The position numbers and the translations under genes were made by a program. Below, one piece after another: positions 54,915 through 63,956 of a stretch of 64,000 nucleotides of DNA. The notes under the pieces were generated by a model. The model saw only the letters and a program-made list of their open reading frames with translations. It ran no database searches and was not told where the DNA came from. Origin of the DNA: Alteribacter natronophilus (GTDB lineage Bacteria > Bacillota > Bacilli > Bacillales > Salisediminibacteriaceae); assembly GCF_006007885.1 (NCBI RefSeq), contig NZ_VCRO01000002.1, positions 434,001 to 498,000 of the forward strand. The letters are read 5' to 3'. Within the stretch, counting starts at the first letter, position 1. Every line of letters begins with the position of its first letter.

Positions 54915-54935
54915 CAGATGTAAAGGTGGGTTTCT

Positions 54936-55325
54936 ATGACTGCCAGACTGGACCGCGCCCAATTGGCGTTTCTGAACAATTACGCGGAGCTGCTCGGGGA
55001 GCTGGATGATGTGCTCGCCTATGTAAGCGAGTGTTACATTAAGGACGATTACGAAATCGGCGACCGTCTTCTCGCGGACGTGATGAAGGGGATGCTTCCG
55101 TATCATCCGGAGAACTTGACGATCGTGTCGATCTTCGGGCAGGAGGAAGAAGCTCTTGAGACGCTGGGCTGTTTTCACGAAGCAGCGCAGCAGGGTGCCG
55201 ATGCCGGGAACCTTGAAGACCCGGGCGAGCGCATGCATCTGCTTCATGAAGTGCTGATTGTACGTTATAAGCTGTGGTACAGTGTAGTGAAAAAGAAGAA
55301 GAGTGAGATGGAATCCTCGGGTTAA
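54936..55325 (+). CDS. Unknown protein of the flagellar operon
   Basis: 129 residues, no signal or membrane segment. Helical, acidic at the start (FLNNYAELLGELDDVLAYVSECYIKDDYEIGDRL) and basic at the end (VVKKKKSEM). Not recognised. ATG 54936 with AAAGGTGGG upstream, 21 bases after fliT and before a terminator, so it is probably the last gene of the fliD operon. A chaperone or accessory function is a guess from place and size only. Confidence 0.7.
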   Translation: MTARLDRAQLAFLNNYAELLGELDDVLAYVSECYIKDDYEIGDRLLADVMKGMLPYHPENLTIVSIFGQEEEALETLGCFHEAAQQGADAGNLEDPGERMHLLHEVLIVRYKLWYSVVKKKKSEMESSG

Positions 55326-55343
55326 GGTGAGGGTTCTTTTTTT
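55311..55343 (+). terminator. Intrinsic terminator of the fliD operon
   Basis: GAATCCTC / GAGGGTTC (one G-U pair) with a 10-base loop, then a T-run. The stem overlaps the last codons of the preceding gene. Confidence 0.7.
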
Positions 55344-55400
55344 GGTTCCGGAAAATAGAGAAAAACGTCATTTGGGGCATTATGATGCTCCGTTACACGT

Positions 55401-55510
55401 CATCCGCTCGCTTTCCGCGGCGGTCCGGTGAGCCTCCTCGGCTTCGCCTGCGGGGTCTCACCATGGCCCCGACTGCCGCAGGAGTCTCGCGGCTGACGCT
55501 TCACTCCGCT
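55401..55510. repeat. REP-like element C
   Basis: Contains CGCTTTCCGCGGCGG, GCCTGCGGGGTCTCACC and GCCGCAGGAGTCTCGCGG, the reverse-strand form of the core at 34962-35157. No gene. Confidence 0.65.
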
Positions 55511-55564
55511 TGTTTAACTAAATTGTATTTATTAGTGTGATTCGCCCCCCGCATAAACGTATAT

Positions 55565-55750
55565 GAAGCGAAAGGCGGTGACTCCTGCGGGTAAAGCAGG
55601 AGCAGAAGACCCCCAGGGACGAGCGTTTACATCGTGAGTTCGCTTCGAGCTGCTTCGACGCAGATGCTTCGGAGCGATTCGGGCAGAAGAAGCATGATAA
55701 CTACTCTGCCGCCTGAGACCCTGCCCGCGGAAAGCATCCGCTTGCAGCGA
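55565..55750. repeat. REP-like element B, inverted relative to element A
   Basis: Bounded by GGTGACTCCTGCGGG and CTGCCCGCGGAAAGC. Segment 55614-55660 is an inverted near-copy of 48886-48932 (45 of 47). With element C it fills the non-coding gap between the flagellar operon and the symporter gene. Confidence 0.75.
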
Positions 55751-55788
55751 AATATATACTTTGCACGTAACCCTCTCTTATTTAATAG

Positions 55789-55811
55789 AAAAAACCCGCC
55801 ATCAAGGCGGG
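55789..55811 (-). terminator. Intrinsic terminator of the symporter gene
   Basis: On the minus strand CCCGCC-TTGAT-GGCGGG is followed by six T residues. Confidence 0.85.
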
Positions 55812-55826
55812 CTCCTATCTCCTCAC

Positions 55827-57350
55827 TTACCCTGCATCTTTCATTTCATCCACAAGGCTATCGGCATTGTCCGGTTTTTTAGTAAACAGACTCACGACCA
55901 CCGTGAAGAACGTGGCTACGAGAAAGCCTGGTACCGCTTCATAGGTAATGCCGAAGAAATAATCGTTCAAAAACGCGTGAACGTCGATAATCGCGTACGT
56001 CCATTCCGGCTGCTGGGCGACCATGACCACGGTGAAAAGACCGGTAATCATTCCGGTTAACACGCCGGCACGGGAAAGCCCTTTCCAGTAAAAGCTGAGG
56101 ATCAGTGCCGGTCCAAAGCACGCTCCGAGACCACCGAATGCGAACAGCACCATCCAGAATACGAAATCCGTCGCGGTGGAGGCGAGCCAGATGGAAAGAC
56201 CCATCAGGACGACAATAACGAGACGGCTGAAAGCGATCAGCTTTTTCTGGGATATCTCTTTTCCTTTGGCAAACATTTTGTCGTAAATATCACGTACGAC
56301 AGCACTTGCCCCAACGAGGAGCTGACTGTCGGCACTGCTCATAATAGCAGCAAGAACGGCGACGAGCAGGATCCCGGCAAAAAACGGATTTAGGACTTCA
56401 GCGCCGAGTGACGTAAATATCTGCTCATTGTTCTCGCCGGGAAGCATGTCCACGGAAGGGAAGTAGACGCGGCCGATGAGACCGACCATAATCGCGCCCC
56501 AGCCCATGATGACATTCCAGAACGTTGCGATGAGTGCTGCCTGACGCATTTCCTTTACGTTTTTGAGACTCATGTAGCGAACGATAATGTGGGGGTTACC
56601 CGGACTTCCGAATCCGATACCGATAAGTCCGATGATGGCTCCGAATGCAAACGCAAACGGGCTGGTAAACCCACCGCCTTCTGCCTGCATCGTATCAAGA
56701 ACCGGCCCGAATCCGCCCATCTGAATGAGGGCGACAATCGGGAGAATGATGAGTGAAAAGAACATAAAGCCGATTTGAAGAACGTCGGTCTTACTGACGG
56801 CATGAAAGCCCCCGAGAATGGTATAGAGAAAAATGATTGCAGCTGTAAGCCACATGCCCTGTGAGGTCGTAATGCCGAGGCTTCCGGAAAAGGCTGTACC
56901 GCCCGCGACGAGTTGACTTCCTACGTAGGCAACCATAAAAAACAGGATAATCAGCGAGCTGACAAGGCGGATAATCTTAGTTCTGTCACCGAGACGGTTT
57001 TCCAGAATATCAGGCACTGTGATACTCCCTGTTTTCTCACTGAAGGTCCTGAACCGGCGGGCGACAAAGAAAAACATAAACACTTCAACAGTTATGTATC
57101 CGGCAACGGCCCAGACCGCATTCAGTCCGGTCAGATAGGCGGTACCGGTGACTCCCAGTACAAGCCAGGCGCTCCGGCCGGAACTTACGGCTGAGAGCGC
57201 GACGGTCCACTTATTCAGGCTCCGTCCGGCGAGGAAAAAATCCGTCAGTCCTCCAGAACTTTTTTTCGAACTGAAAATACCGATGCCAACGAGCAGCACA
57301 AGGTATGCGATGAGTACACCTACTGTTAGCGGGTGTGCGGTAATATCCAT
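55827..57350 (-). CDS. Sodium:solute symporter (PutP-like)
   Basis: 507-residue membrane protein of the SSS family, with about 13 hydrophobic segments. Imports a solute, probably proline or a related compatible solute, with sodium. Family features: DFFLAGRSLNKWTVALSAVSSGRSAW near the start, GGFHAVSKTDVLQ, IGFGSPGNPHIIVRYMS and LAAIMSSADSQLL. These favour the PutP/OpuE branch, though the substrate is not certain. ATG 57350 with AGAGGAGGAATG upstream. A 34-residue peptide gene lies just before it on the same strand. Confidence 0.88.
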   Translation of the reverse strand: MDITAHPLTVGVLIAYLVLLVGIGIFSSKKSSGGLTDFFLAGRSLNKWTVALSAVSSGRSAWLVLGVTGTAYLTGLNAVWAVAGYITVEVFMFFFVARRFRTFSEKTGSITVPDILENRLGDRTKIIRLVSSLIILFFMVAYVGSQLVAGGTAFSGSLGITTSQGMWLTAAIIFLYTILGGFHAVSKTDVLQIGFMFFSLIILPIVALIQMGGFGPVLDTMQAEGGGFTSPFAFAFGAIIGLIGIGFGSPGNPHIIVRYMSLKNVKEMRQAALIATFWNVIMGWGAIMVGLIGRVYFPSVDMLPGENNEQIFTSLGAEVLNPFFAGILLVAVLAAIMSSADSQLLVGASAVVRDIYDKMFAKGKEISQKKLIAFSRLVIVVLMGLSIWLASTATDFVFWMVLFAFGGLGACFGPALILSFYWKGLSRAGVLTGMITGLFTVVMVAQQPEWTYAIIDVHAFLNDYFFGITYEAVPGFLVATFFTVVVSLFTKKPDNADSLVDEMKDAG

Positions 57351-57382
57351 TTGTCATTCCTCCTCTTGTTTTTCTGAAGCTG

Positions 57383-57487
57383 TCAGTTCTGCTGATCCTG
57401 CCGCCCGGTAATGGCGTAGCATGCAAGACCGAGGCCCAGTATGGCCAGTGGTACGATAATCAGCCCGAAGAAAATACCAAAAGTCAA
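57383..57487 (-). CDS. Small symporter-associated membrane peptide
   Basis: A 34-residue peptide from a TTG start at 57487 with a strong GGAGGTG site six bases upstream. It has one hydrophobic helix (FGIFFGLIIVPLAILGLGLACYAI) and a short polar tail (TGRQDQQN). It ends 32 bases before the symporter start on the same strand, so the two are cotranscribed. Small accessory peptides of this kind are known beside SSS transporters. Too short for routine gene calling. Confidence 0.7.
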   Translation of the reverse strand: MTFGIFFGLIIVPLAILGLGLACYAITGRQDQQN

Positions 57488-57509
57488 CGCGTTCACCTCC
57501 TTTTTAACT

Positions 57510-57515
57510 AGTATA
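57510..57515 (-). promoter_or_regulatory. -10 element of the symporter operon
   Basis: TATACT on the minus strand, about 20 bases before the accessory-peptide TTG start. The -35 region is poor. Confidence 0.35.
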
Positions 57516-57561
57516 GTACAAAACAGAAAATACAGAAAATTGACACCTCTGACCCAGCTGC

Positions 57562-57594
57562 AAAAAAAGGCACCCGGGCATGCCGCCCGGGTGC
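57562..57594 (-). terminator. Intrinsic terminator of the subtilase gene
   Basis: Perfect 10-pair stem GCACCCGGGC / GCCCGGGTGC with a 5-base loop, then TTTTTTT on the minus strand. Confidence 0.9.
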
Positions 57595-57639
57595 TGCTTC
57601 AATGGGAGAGGGTCTGGAATAGTTGAAAACAATCAGGAG

Positions 57640-60600
57640 TTACTCAACGTTGATATAAAGCTTTCCTTCTGCAAGCTCTCTGACCTCGTTACCGTAGTCA
57701 TCACGAGCGATTACTTCCACTTCGGCACCAGGTGCTTCCACATTGGCAGTGGCTGTGTAGTAACCGACGTAGTAGCCAGGCTCAGTTTCCTGCATCGGAA
57801 GCTCAGTTGCGTTCTGCGTCTGGTTGGAAGCAGAAGGCAGGTTCGTCAGCGGCATACGGATTACGAACGTAGCATCCAGTCCTTCTTCAGCGTTGAAGCT
57901 GACAAGAACGGTTTCACCTGCGTTCAGATTCATATCTTCCTCAGGTGTCACATTCGTAATTTCATAGTCACCGAAGTTAGCGTGGATCGTCATTCTTTCC
58001 ACCGTACGGTTTCCGGCATGGTCGATGGCCACTACGCGGATCAGGTTTTCACCTTCGTCAAGAAGGAGACGGTGGTTGAAGCTGCCGTCCTCGTCAATGT
58101 CGGCACGCTGTCCGTTTACATTGACACGGCGGAGGTTTTCATCCGTTGCCTGACCCTGAACGCGGACCGTTTCCGTGTTCACAAGATCACCGTCACTTGG
58201 GCTTGTAACCACAAGTTCAGGACCTTCCTGGTCAAGAATTACCGTTACCGGAGCAGACTCACCGGTACGTCCATTTTCTGTGCTTGCAGCAGCAGTCAGA
58301 ACGTTTTCGCCGGCTTCAAGGTCGACTTCAACGGAGAAGTGTCCGCTTTCGTCAGCCTCAGTGTGAGCTGTTTCCTCACCGTTGTTGCTGATGTGTACGT
58401 CAACTCCAGGAGAAGCGTCACCTTCAACAAGAACAGTGTCTTCATTTGTGTGAAGTCCGTCTTCTGGAGAAGTGATCTCCGGAACCGTTACTTCGTAGTT
58501 CACAAGGGCACGGATCATGTAGTTTCCTTCAGCAGAAGGAGCCTGTGACCATGCACCGCTCACATACTGCCAGCTGCGCTCGGCATTTGGACCGTCTTCG
58601 TCAGTTCCAAGACCCGGAGCGTATGGGTTCGGCTGAGTCTGGATGTATTTGAGGTAGAAGTCGCCCTCTACAACAACACCTTCAGCAGACAGATCAACCT
58701 GAGTCCACGTGCCGTCACGGTTGGCTTCGGCATCAACTGGTCCTGCAATCATGTTTCCTGGAGCACCGTTCGTACCTGTAGCGTCATAAACTGCTACCTG
58801 GAACTCAGTACCGCCCGGATCAGGCCATTCTGTATCCCAGAATCGGAACAGACCGCCTGTAATGAGTGCGCTGTCCTGTCCTTCTTCAAGGCTCATGCGG
58901 ACAGCCCAGCCATTGCCGGCATCAAAGAATGCACGTGCGTTTTCAGCAGTACCGTCATCGTATCCGATTTCACCAGGGAATCCGATGAACGGAGTAAGAG
59001 CAAAGTCGGCAACTGTTACTTCGTCGCCAGTGATCGTAACTTCAGTTTCGTCACTGTAGAAGGATGGTGCAAACACCTGAAGGGTGTAAGTACCTTCGTA
59101 AGCGTCGATGCTGAATTCACCGTTTTCATCTGTGTGAGCCGGAGCTACACGCGGATCTTCTTTAAGAAGAAGCGTTGCGCCTTCGATCGGCTCTTCTGTT
59201 GCTTCGTTCCATACTGTACCTGCTACAGTACCTGCATCCAGTTCGTCAAGGACGAAGTGAACTTCAGTAGTTTCGTCAGCTTCTACTGCAATGCTTTCCT
59301 CTTCAGGATGGAAGCCGTATGCTTCTGCACGGACTGTGTAGTCACCTGCAGGGTGAATCATGCCGAAGCTTCCGTCAGCCGGGTTCGTCTGAACAGAGCG
59401 TCCGGACTCGAGCACGTGTACTGTTGCAGCAAGTGGAAGCCCGCCGTTTGCAGTATCGCCGTTACCCGGTTCAGGATCAGGATCGTTTCCGCCGCGACCA
59501 GGACCACGTCCGCGTCCCGGATTGTCTCCGCCGCGTCCAGGTGGAGTGAATTCAGCTCCGTTACCGGATGGGGAAACGTGGTCTTCAGGATTTGTGCGCT
59601 TACGCTCAAGACCAACACCTACGCCGTTTCCGCGGTTCATTGGCGCCATGTCCATACCGGCTGCCATTGAATTGACACCGTTCAGGCTCGTACCGGAATC
59701 GATAATTCCGACGCTGCCGCCAAACTCGTCTTCTTCAACCGGTGCTTCATCAGTAAGGGATACATGGTCGATGTACCAGCCCGGGCGTGTGATGATGAAG
59801 TCGGAGTAGGCGTTGAAGCCGACCACGATTCTTTCACCTGCATACTCGCTCAGGTCGATGGAAGCATCCACATAGTCACCGGATGTTCCGTTAACCGTGT
59901 GAAGAGTTTCCCACGTGTCCATACCGTCATCGGATACGACAAGGTACCCGTAGTCATAGTTGTTTTCAAAGTTGTACCATTCCTGATACTCAAGGTAGAA
60001 GTCACCTTCGTCAGGAACCTGTACCGGAGGCATGATCAGGGTGGCGTTCATGTTGTTACCGTAGTCACCGCCGAGGTTTGTCGCGTACACATGGTCACCT
60101 GTGTAGGCTTCACCCGGTCCGGACGTCGGCTCGCCCCACTCCCAGCTGTCGTTTTCACCGAAGCTCATCCAGCCGATCGGTGTTGTCTGGAAGTCCTGGT
60201 AGTAGCCTGTGGAAATGGCTTCGTTTACAGCCACTTCAAATACTTCAGTTTCAACGGTGTTACCGCCGAAGTCATCAATTGTAAAGAAGTATTCAACTGC
60301 CGGGGCGTCAATGTCGCTTCCCGGAATGTTTACGGAATACGTGGCATCGCGGTAGTTTCCGCCTGTGCGGTTCGCTTCAAGCTCGTGCCACTCGCCGTCT
60401 TTTTCAAAGCTCAGTGTGACGTCTGTAATAGCTACGTTGTCCTGAACATCAATTGTAAGTGGAAGGTTCAGGCCTTCGTAAGTTTCTTCAGGAGCAGTGT
60501 GCTGATACGTTGGTGCTTCTGTATCTTCACCTTCCTGAAGGACGCTTCCGGAGATGGAGCCGAGTCCGTCAAGGATACCGGCTACAGCATCGTAAGCGTT

Positions 60601-62112
60601 AATGATCCCGTGTCCGAAACCGTTGTTCGGTGCTTCAGGATACTGATCGTTCGTACGTGGTGTAGCTGTTTCTTCCATAATTTCAGCAATGTCATCATGT
60701 GACAGATCGGAGTTGACCTGTTTGATGAGTGCCACAAGTCCTGCTACGTGAGGAGCTGCCATGGATGTTCCATTCCAGCCGCCTTCATAACCGGATCCCG
60801 GTACTGCAGAACGTACGTTGACACCAGGAGCACTTACATCAGGTTTCATTTCATCGTAAGGGGATGGTCCCTGAGATGAGAAGCTTGCAAGGTTCATGTT
60901 TGCATCTGTTGCACCTACAGCATAGGATTCAGGGTAGTTTGCCGGCACGCCGACTGTTCCCGGTCCTGCTGTATTACCTGCTGCAAATACAGGGAAAATA
61001 CCAGCTTCCTGCCAGTTCTGTACCATTGGACGGAACCATTCATTCAGTCCGCCTGCACCGCCCCATGAGTTGTTCACAACGTCCGGAGCCATTTCAGGGT
61101 GCGGGTTGCCGTCTTCATCAGTAGGAGCAAGAACCCACTCACCACCGGCAAGGATGTCGGCCTGAGAACCGCCGCCGGAAGCACTGAGGATTTTAACCGC
61201 AATCCAGTCTGCACCTGGAGCGACACCGATTTGGTTCGTGCCGTTCGGCTCACCACCAAGTGTAGTTCCATTTACGTGTGTGCCGTGACCGTGATCATCG
61301 TAGGACTCTTCCTGACCGTTTACCGCGTCAAAGAAATTAAATGTATGATCCACAGTGTCAGTAGCCGGATCGTATCCGCGGTACTGCTCTTTAAGGGCTG
61401 GGTGGTCCCACTGAACACCGGTGTCCATGTTGGCCACAGTGATGCCGGAACCGTCGATTCCCATATCCCATACTTCAGGAGCACCGATCTGCTCGATGTT
61501 CCATTCTGTGTTTTCGTTCTGTGTTTCCGGTGTTTCAAGAGGGGCACCTTCTGCCTGAAGGCCGGGGCCGCCTGCACTCAGAATATGAAACTCTTCATTT
61601 GGCGTAATTTCAAGAATCTCGGAAAATCCTTTCAAAGATTCAAGGACCTCTTTTGTAGCTGTTACTTCAAGTCCGTTAACAATGAAGAAAGACTGGAAGC
61701 TTTCAACGTTACCGGCTTCCTGTTCTTTTTCAAGGAACGCTTTCAGTTCCTTCTGGGACTCCATTGCTGTGGAACGGAGTTCAGACACAATAGCGGTACG
61801 CTGTGCAAGTGTCTGATCCGACGTGTTGGCTACCTGGATTGTATTATTCGCCACGTCGGCTGCTACTTTTGCTGTATCGACCTGATCTTTCATCTTCACC
61901 AGGAAGGAGACGAATCTCTCATCCTCAAACTCTTTTACCACATCGGCATTAATTTCAACAGCCGCATCTTTGTTCGTTTCCTGCAGATAGGAGACAGACG
62001 CATTGTCTGAAGAGCTTTGCGCTCCAGCGTTCTGCGGAATCATGAGCGGCACTATGAGCGCGAAAATCATCATAAAGATGATCCACTGGCGCATCGTTCG
62101 TTTCCTCGGCAC
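57640..62112 (-). CDS. Secreted subtilisin-like protease, bacillopeptidase F type
   Basis: S8 serine protease of about 1,490 residues. GTG at 62112 is preferred because AGAGGAG lies nine bases upstream; it gives a signal peptide (IIFMMIFALIVPLMIPQNAGA). Then an I9 propeptide, the catalytic domain with Asp in TVANMDTGVQWDHP, His in DDHGHGTHVNG and Ser in NGTSMAAPHVAGLVALI. A MAM/immune-inhibitor-like domain (about 620-790), a Gly/Arg/Pro linker (PGRGGDNPGRGRGPGRGG), carboxypeptidase-regulatory-like folds (GTVWNEATEEPIEGATL) and two Ig-like domains (ITSPEDGLHTNEDTVLVEG and VTSPSDGDLVNTETVRVQG) follow. Architecture and size match bacillopeptidase F (Bpr). In Bacillus such genes are DegU-controlled. 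Confidence 0.92.
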   Translation of the reverse strand: MPRKRTMRQWIIFMMIFALIVPLMIPQNAGAQSSSDNASVSYLQETNKDAAVEINADVVKEFEDERFVSFLVKMKDQVDTAKVAADVANNTIQVANTSDQTLAQRTAIVSELRSTAMESQKELKAFLEKEQEAGNVESFQSFFIVNGLEVTATKEVLESLKGFSEILEITPNEEFHILSAGGPGLQAEGAPLETPETQNENTEWNIEQIGAPEVWDMGIDGSGITVANMDTGVQWDHPALKEQYRGYDPATDTVDHTFNFFDAVNGQEESYDDHGHGTHVNGTTLGGEPNGTNQIGVAPGADWIAVKILSASGGGSQADILAGGEWVLAPTDEDGNPHPEMAPDVVNNSWGGAGGLNEWFRPMVQNWQEAGIFPVFAAGNTAGPGTVGVPANYPESYAVGATDANMNLASFSSQGPSPYDEMKPDVSAPGVNVRSAVPGSGYEGGWNGTSMAAPHVAGLVALIKQVNSDLSHDDIAEIMEETATPRTNDQYPEAPNNGFGHGIINAYDAVAGILDGLGSISGSVLQEGEDTEAPTYQHTAPEETYEGLNLPLTIDVQDNVAITDVTLSFEKDGEWHELEANRTGGNYRDATYSVNIPGSDIDAPAVEYFFTIDDFGGNTVETEVFEVAVNEAISTGYYQDFQTTPIGWMSFGENDSWEWGEPTSGPGEAYTGDHVYATNLGGDYGNNMNATLIMPPVQVPDEGDFYLEYQEWYNFENNYDYGYLVVSDDGMDTWETLHTVNGTSGDYVDASIDLSEYAGERIVVGFNAYSDFIITRPGWYIDHVSLTDEAPVEEDEFGGSVGIIDSGTSLNGVNSMAAGMDMAPMNRGNGVGVGLERKRTNPEDHVSPSGNGAEFTPPGRGGDNPGRGRGPGRGGNDPDPEPGNGDTANGGLPLAATVHVLESGRSVQTNPADGSFGMIHPAGDYTVRAEAYGFHPEEESIAVEADETTEVHFVLDELDAGTVAGTVWNEATEEPIEGATLLLKEDPRVAPAHTDENGEFSIDAYEGTYTLQVFAPSFYSDETEVTITGDEVTVADFALTPFIGFPGEIGYDDGTAENARAFFDAGNGWAVRMSLEEGQDSALITGGLFRFWDTEWPDPGGTEFQVAVYDATGTNGAPGNMIAGPVDAEANRDGTWTQVDLSAEGVVVEGDFYLKYIQTQPNPYAPGLGTDEDGPNAERSWQYVSGAWSQAPSAEGNYMIRALVNYEVTVPEITSPEDGLHTNEDTVLVEGDASPGVDVHISNNGEETAHTEADESGHFSVEVDLEAGENVLTAAASTENGRTGESAPVTVILDQEGPELVVTSPSDGDLVNTETVRVQGQATDENLRRVNVNGQRADIDEDGSFNHRLLLDEGENLIRVVAIDHAGNRTVERMTIHANFGDYEITNVTPEEDMNLNAGETVLVSFNAEEGLDATFVIRMPLTNLPSASNQTQNATELPMQETEPGYYVGYYTATANVEAPGAEVEVIARDDYGNEVRELAEGKLYINVE

Positions 62113-62778
62113 ATCAATCACTCCTCTTTTTTTGTCATTGCGGGGCATGCCCTGCAATGTGAAAACAGGTCTTCATTAAGTGGCGGATCCGCACTGAAAC
62201 GAGAGTCCTATGTACGGCAGCCTGTGTGAATAAAAATACTCACTGATGATCGCGTGCTGTGCTTCTGGAAATCCGGCCCTCCTTTCGTTATAACGTGTCG
62301 GTGAAGGTGAATCCTGCTGATATTGTGCATTCTATAGAACAATTTCAGGGAAATCACTAGCAAAATGACAAAATAAGGCTAAAGAATTCTGAAAATTGGC
62401 GCAAATAGGATGTAAGTTTGGGAGAAGAGGGGGCGAGGTCGAAAAGATGTAGTTATTTACCACTATAAGCAAAAAACAAGACGTACTTATGCCAAAAGAT
62501 GTAGGGATTCGTGTCGATTGCCTGACCAGGAGTATACATCCAAAGGTGTATATATTAATGCGTTTTATAGGACTAATAGAACATGATAGGAATAGGTGGA
62601 TTGCATAATTTGCCAGTTTTCTCACGGGGGCCAGAATGGCTGCAGTCGAATCCGGGGGGCTTTCGTTCCATGGGACATTAAACTGTTTCGCAGTACGAAC
62701 CACCGGACAGAGGGAGGCGCAGAATCATGAAAAAAAGTATAATAGATTATAGAGTATTTAAGCGAAGGAGAGAGCGTA
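62113..62778. other. Non-coding gap between subtilase and ROK genes
   Basis: About 670 bases with no convincing gene. It holds the divergent leader regions of both genes. AAAAGATGTAG occurs twice (about 62441 and 62489), and a TCTATAGA palindrome lies near 62332. A minus-strand open frame at 62332-62703 has no ribosome site and no family likeness. Confidence 0.6.
62738..62743 (+). promoter_or_regulatory. -10 element of the ROK gene
   Basis: TATAAT 35 bases before the ATG. The -35 region is GC-rich and poor. Confidence 0.4.
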
Positions 62779-63714
62779 ATGACAGGCACACCAGCGATTG
62801 GCGTCGATATCGGGGGCACAAATACGAGAGTGGCCGCCGTGGACCGGGGAAATGGGACTATTATCGAAAAGGAATCTTTTTTCACAGACCCACTTGAAGG
62901 GGCAGAAAGCTTTTTAACGAGAACTTCGGAGGCGATTGAAAAGGTAATGGGCCAGATTGAGGCACGTCCAGACGAAATTGGCGTCGGCTGTCCCGGCCCG
63001 ATCGACCCGTTTACCGGCACAATTCTCGACCCGCCGAACCTTGCAGGACTTCACCAGGTAAAATTAAAAGACGAAATGGAACGAATGACGGGAATGAAGG
63101 TAACGGTCGATAACGATGCAAACGCCGCAGCTCTTGCTGAAACACATTTTGGTGCAGCTTCCGGAGAAAAAAGCGCGGTCTATGTGACTGTCAGCACCGG
63201 TGTAGGCGGCGGCATTACGCTGAACGGCCGTCTCGTATCCGGAAAAACCGGTAATGCAGGGGAAATCGGCAATATGATTGTAGACCCGGGATTTTCAGGC
63301 GAGCAGATAACTTCTTCGGGTCATATGGGCAGCGGCACACTGGAAAGGCTGGCCTCCGGTACTGCCATCGGTCTTGCAGGAAAAGAGCAGCTTGGCCTGA
63401 GTGGTAAAGCGGAGGAGGTTTTCGAGCTGGCTGGCGAAGGAAACAGCGGGGCACAGGCGATCATTGACAGAGCCATCGGCTATCTCGCCATCGCCACAGC
63501 AAACCTCGCAAACACACTCGACCCGGATGTGTTTGTGTTCGGCGGCGGCGTGATGAAGCAGAAAAGCGTGATTCCAAAACTGGCTGAGCTGACGAGGGGC
63601 TGTCTGTACCCGAGCCTCGCCGGCACCCTCGACATCCGCTCCGCTGCACTCGGTCAGGATGCCGGCGTTATCGGCGCAGCGCTCCTGCCGACGTACCGGC
63701 AGATGGATGAATAA
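62779..63714 (+). CDS. ROK-family sugar kinase lacking the zinc motif
   Basis: 311 residues. ATP-binding IGVDIGGTNTRVAAVD, sugar-binding VTVDNDANAAALAE with its catalytic Asp, and VSTGVGGGITLNG mark a ROK glucokinase or fructokinase. The usual zinc region GE-x-GH-(M/x)-(x)n-C-x-C-G-x2-GC-x-E is altered: here GEIGNMIVDPGF is followed by GHMGSGTLERLASGTAIG with no cysteine and Asn in place of the first His. It may be a zinc-independent ROK kinase. ATG with GCGAAGGAGAGAGCG upstream. No regulator HTH is present, so it is an enzyme rather than a repressor. Substrate unknown. Confidence 0.88.
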   Translation: MTGTPAIGVDIGGTNTRVAAVDRGNGTIIEKESFFTDPLEGAESFLTRTSEAIEKVMGQIEARPDEIGVGCPGPIDPFTGTILDPPNLAGLHQVKLKDEMERMTGMKVTVDNDANAAALAETHFGAASGEKSAVYVTVSTGVGGGITLNGRLVSGKTGNAGEIGNMIVDPGFSGEQITSSGHMGSGTLERLASGTAIGLAGKEQLGLSGKAEEVFELAGEGNSGAQAIIDRAIGYLAIATANLANTLDPDVFVFGGGVMKQKSVIPKLAELTRGCLYPSLAGTLDIRSAALGQDAGVIGAALLPTYRQMDE

Positions 63715-63724
63715 GGAATAAAGG

Positions 63725-63758
63725 AAGGAGGCTGATCGCTGTGATCAGCCTCCTTTGA
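63725..63758 (+). terminator. Strong hairpin after the ROK gene
   Basis: Perfect 13-pair stem AAGGAGGCTGATC / GATCAGCCTCCTT with loop GCTGT; only three T residues follow. Confidence 0.7.
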
Positions 63759-63810
63759 CAGCAGAGGTGGAATAACGTTCTAATAGAAGCTGAACCTCTA
63801 TAGTACTCGG

Positions 63811-63950
63811 ATTAATCGCTCCAAATACCGGACTATCCGCTCCAAAGCCTGAGCTAATCGCTCCAATGGAGAATCCAATCGCTCTAAAGTCTAAGCTAAT
63901 CGCTCCAATGGAGAATCCAATCGCTCTAAAGCCCAGCCTAATCGCTCCAA
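63811..63950. repeat. 21-bp periodic repeat array
   Basis: CGCT(C)(C/T)AA occurs seven times at exactly 21-bp spacing (CGCT at 63817, 63838, 63859, 63880, 63901, 63922, 63943). A 42-bp unit of two alternating half-units (TAATCGCTCCAATGGAGAATC and CAATCGCTCTAAA-N8) is present twice in near-perfect form. No frame is conserved and no gene is seen. Confidence 0.85.
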
Positions 63951-63956
63951 GGAAAA

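Noticed and set aside
57580-62010. Long plus-strand open frames opposite the subtilase (57580-58548, 59764-60702, 61099-62010)
   Set aside because: They mirror the codon pattern of a clear S8 protease on the other strand and have no start site or motifs.
62332-62703. Minus-strand open frame of 123 codons in the gap
   Set aside because: No Shine-Dalgarno sequence, odd composition and no family likeness.
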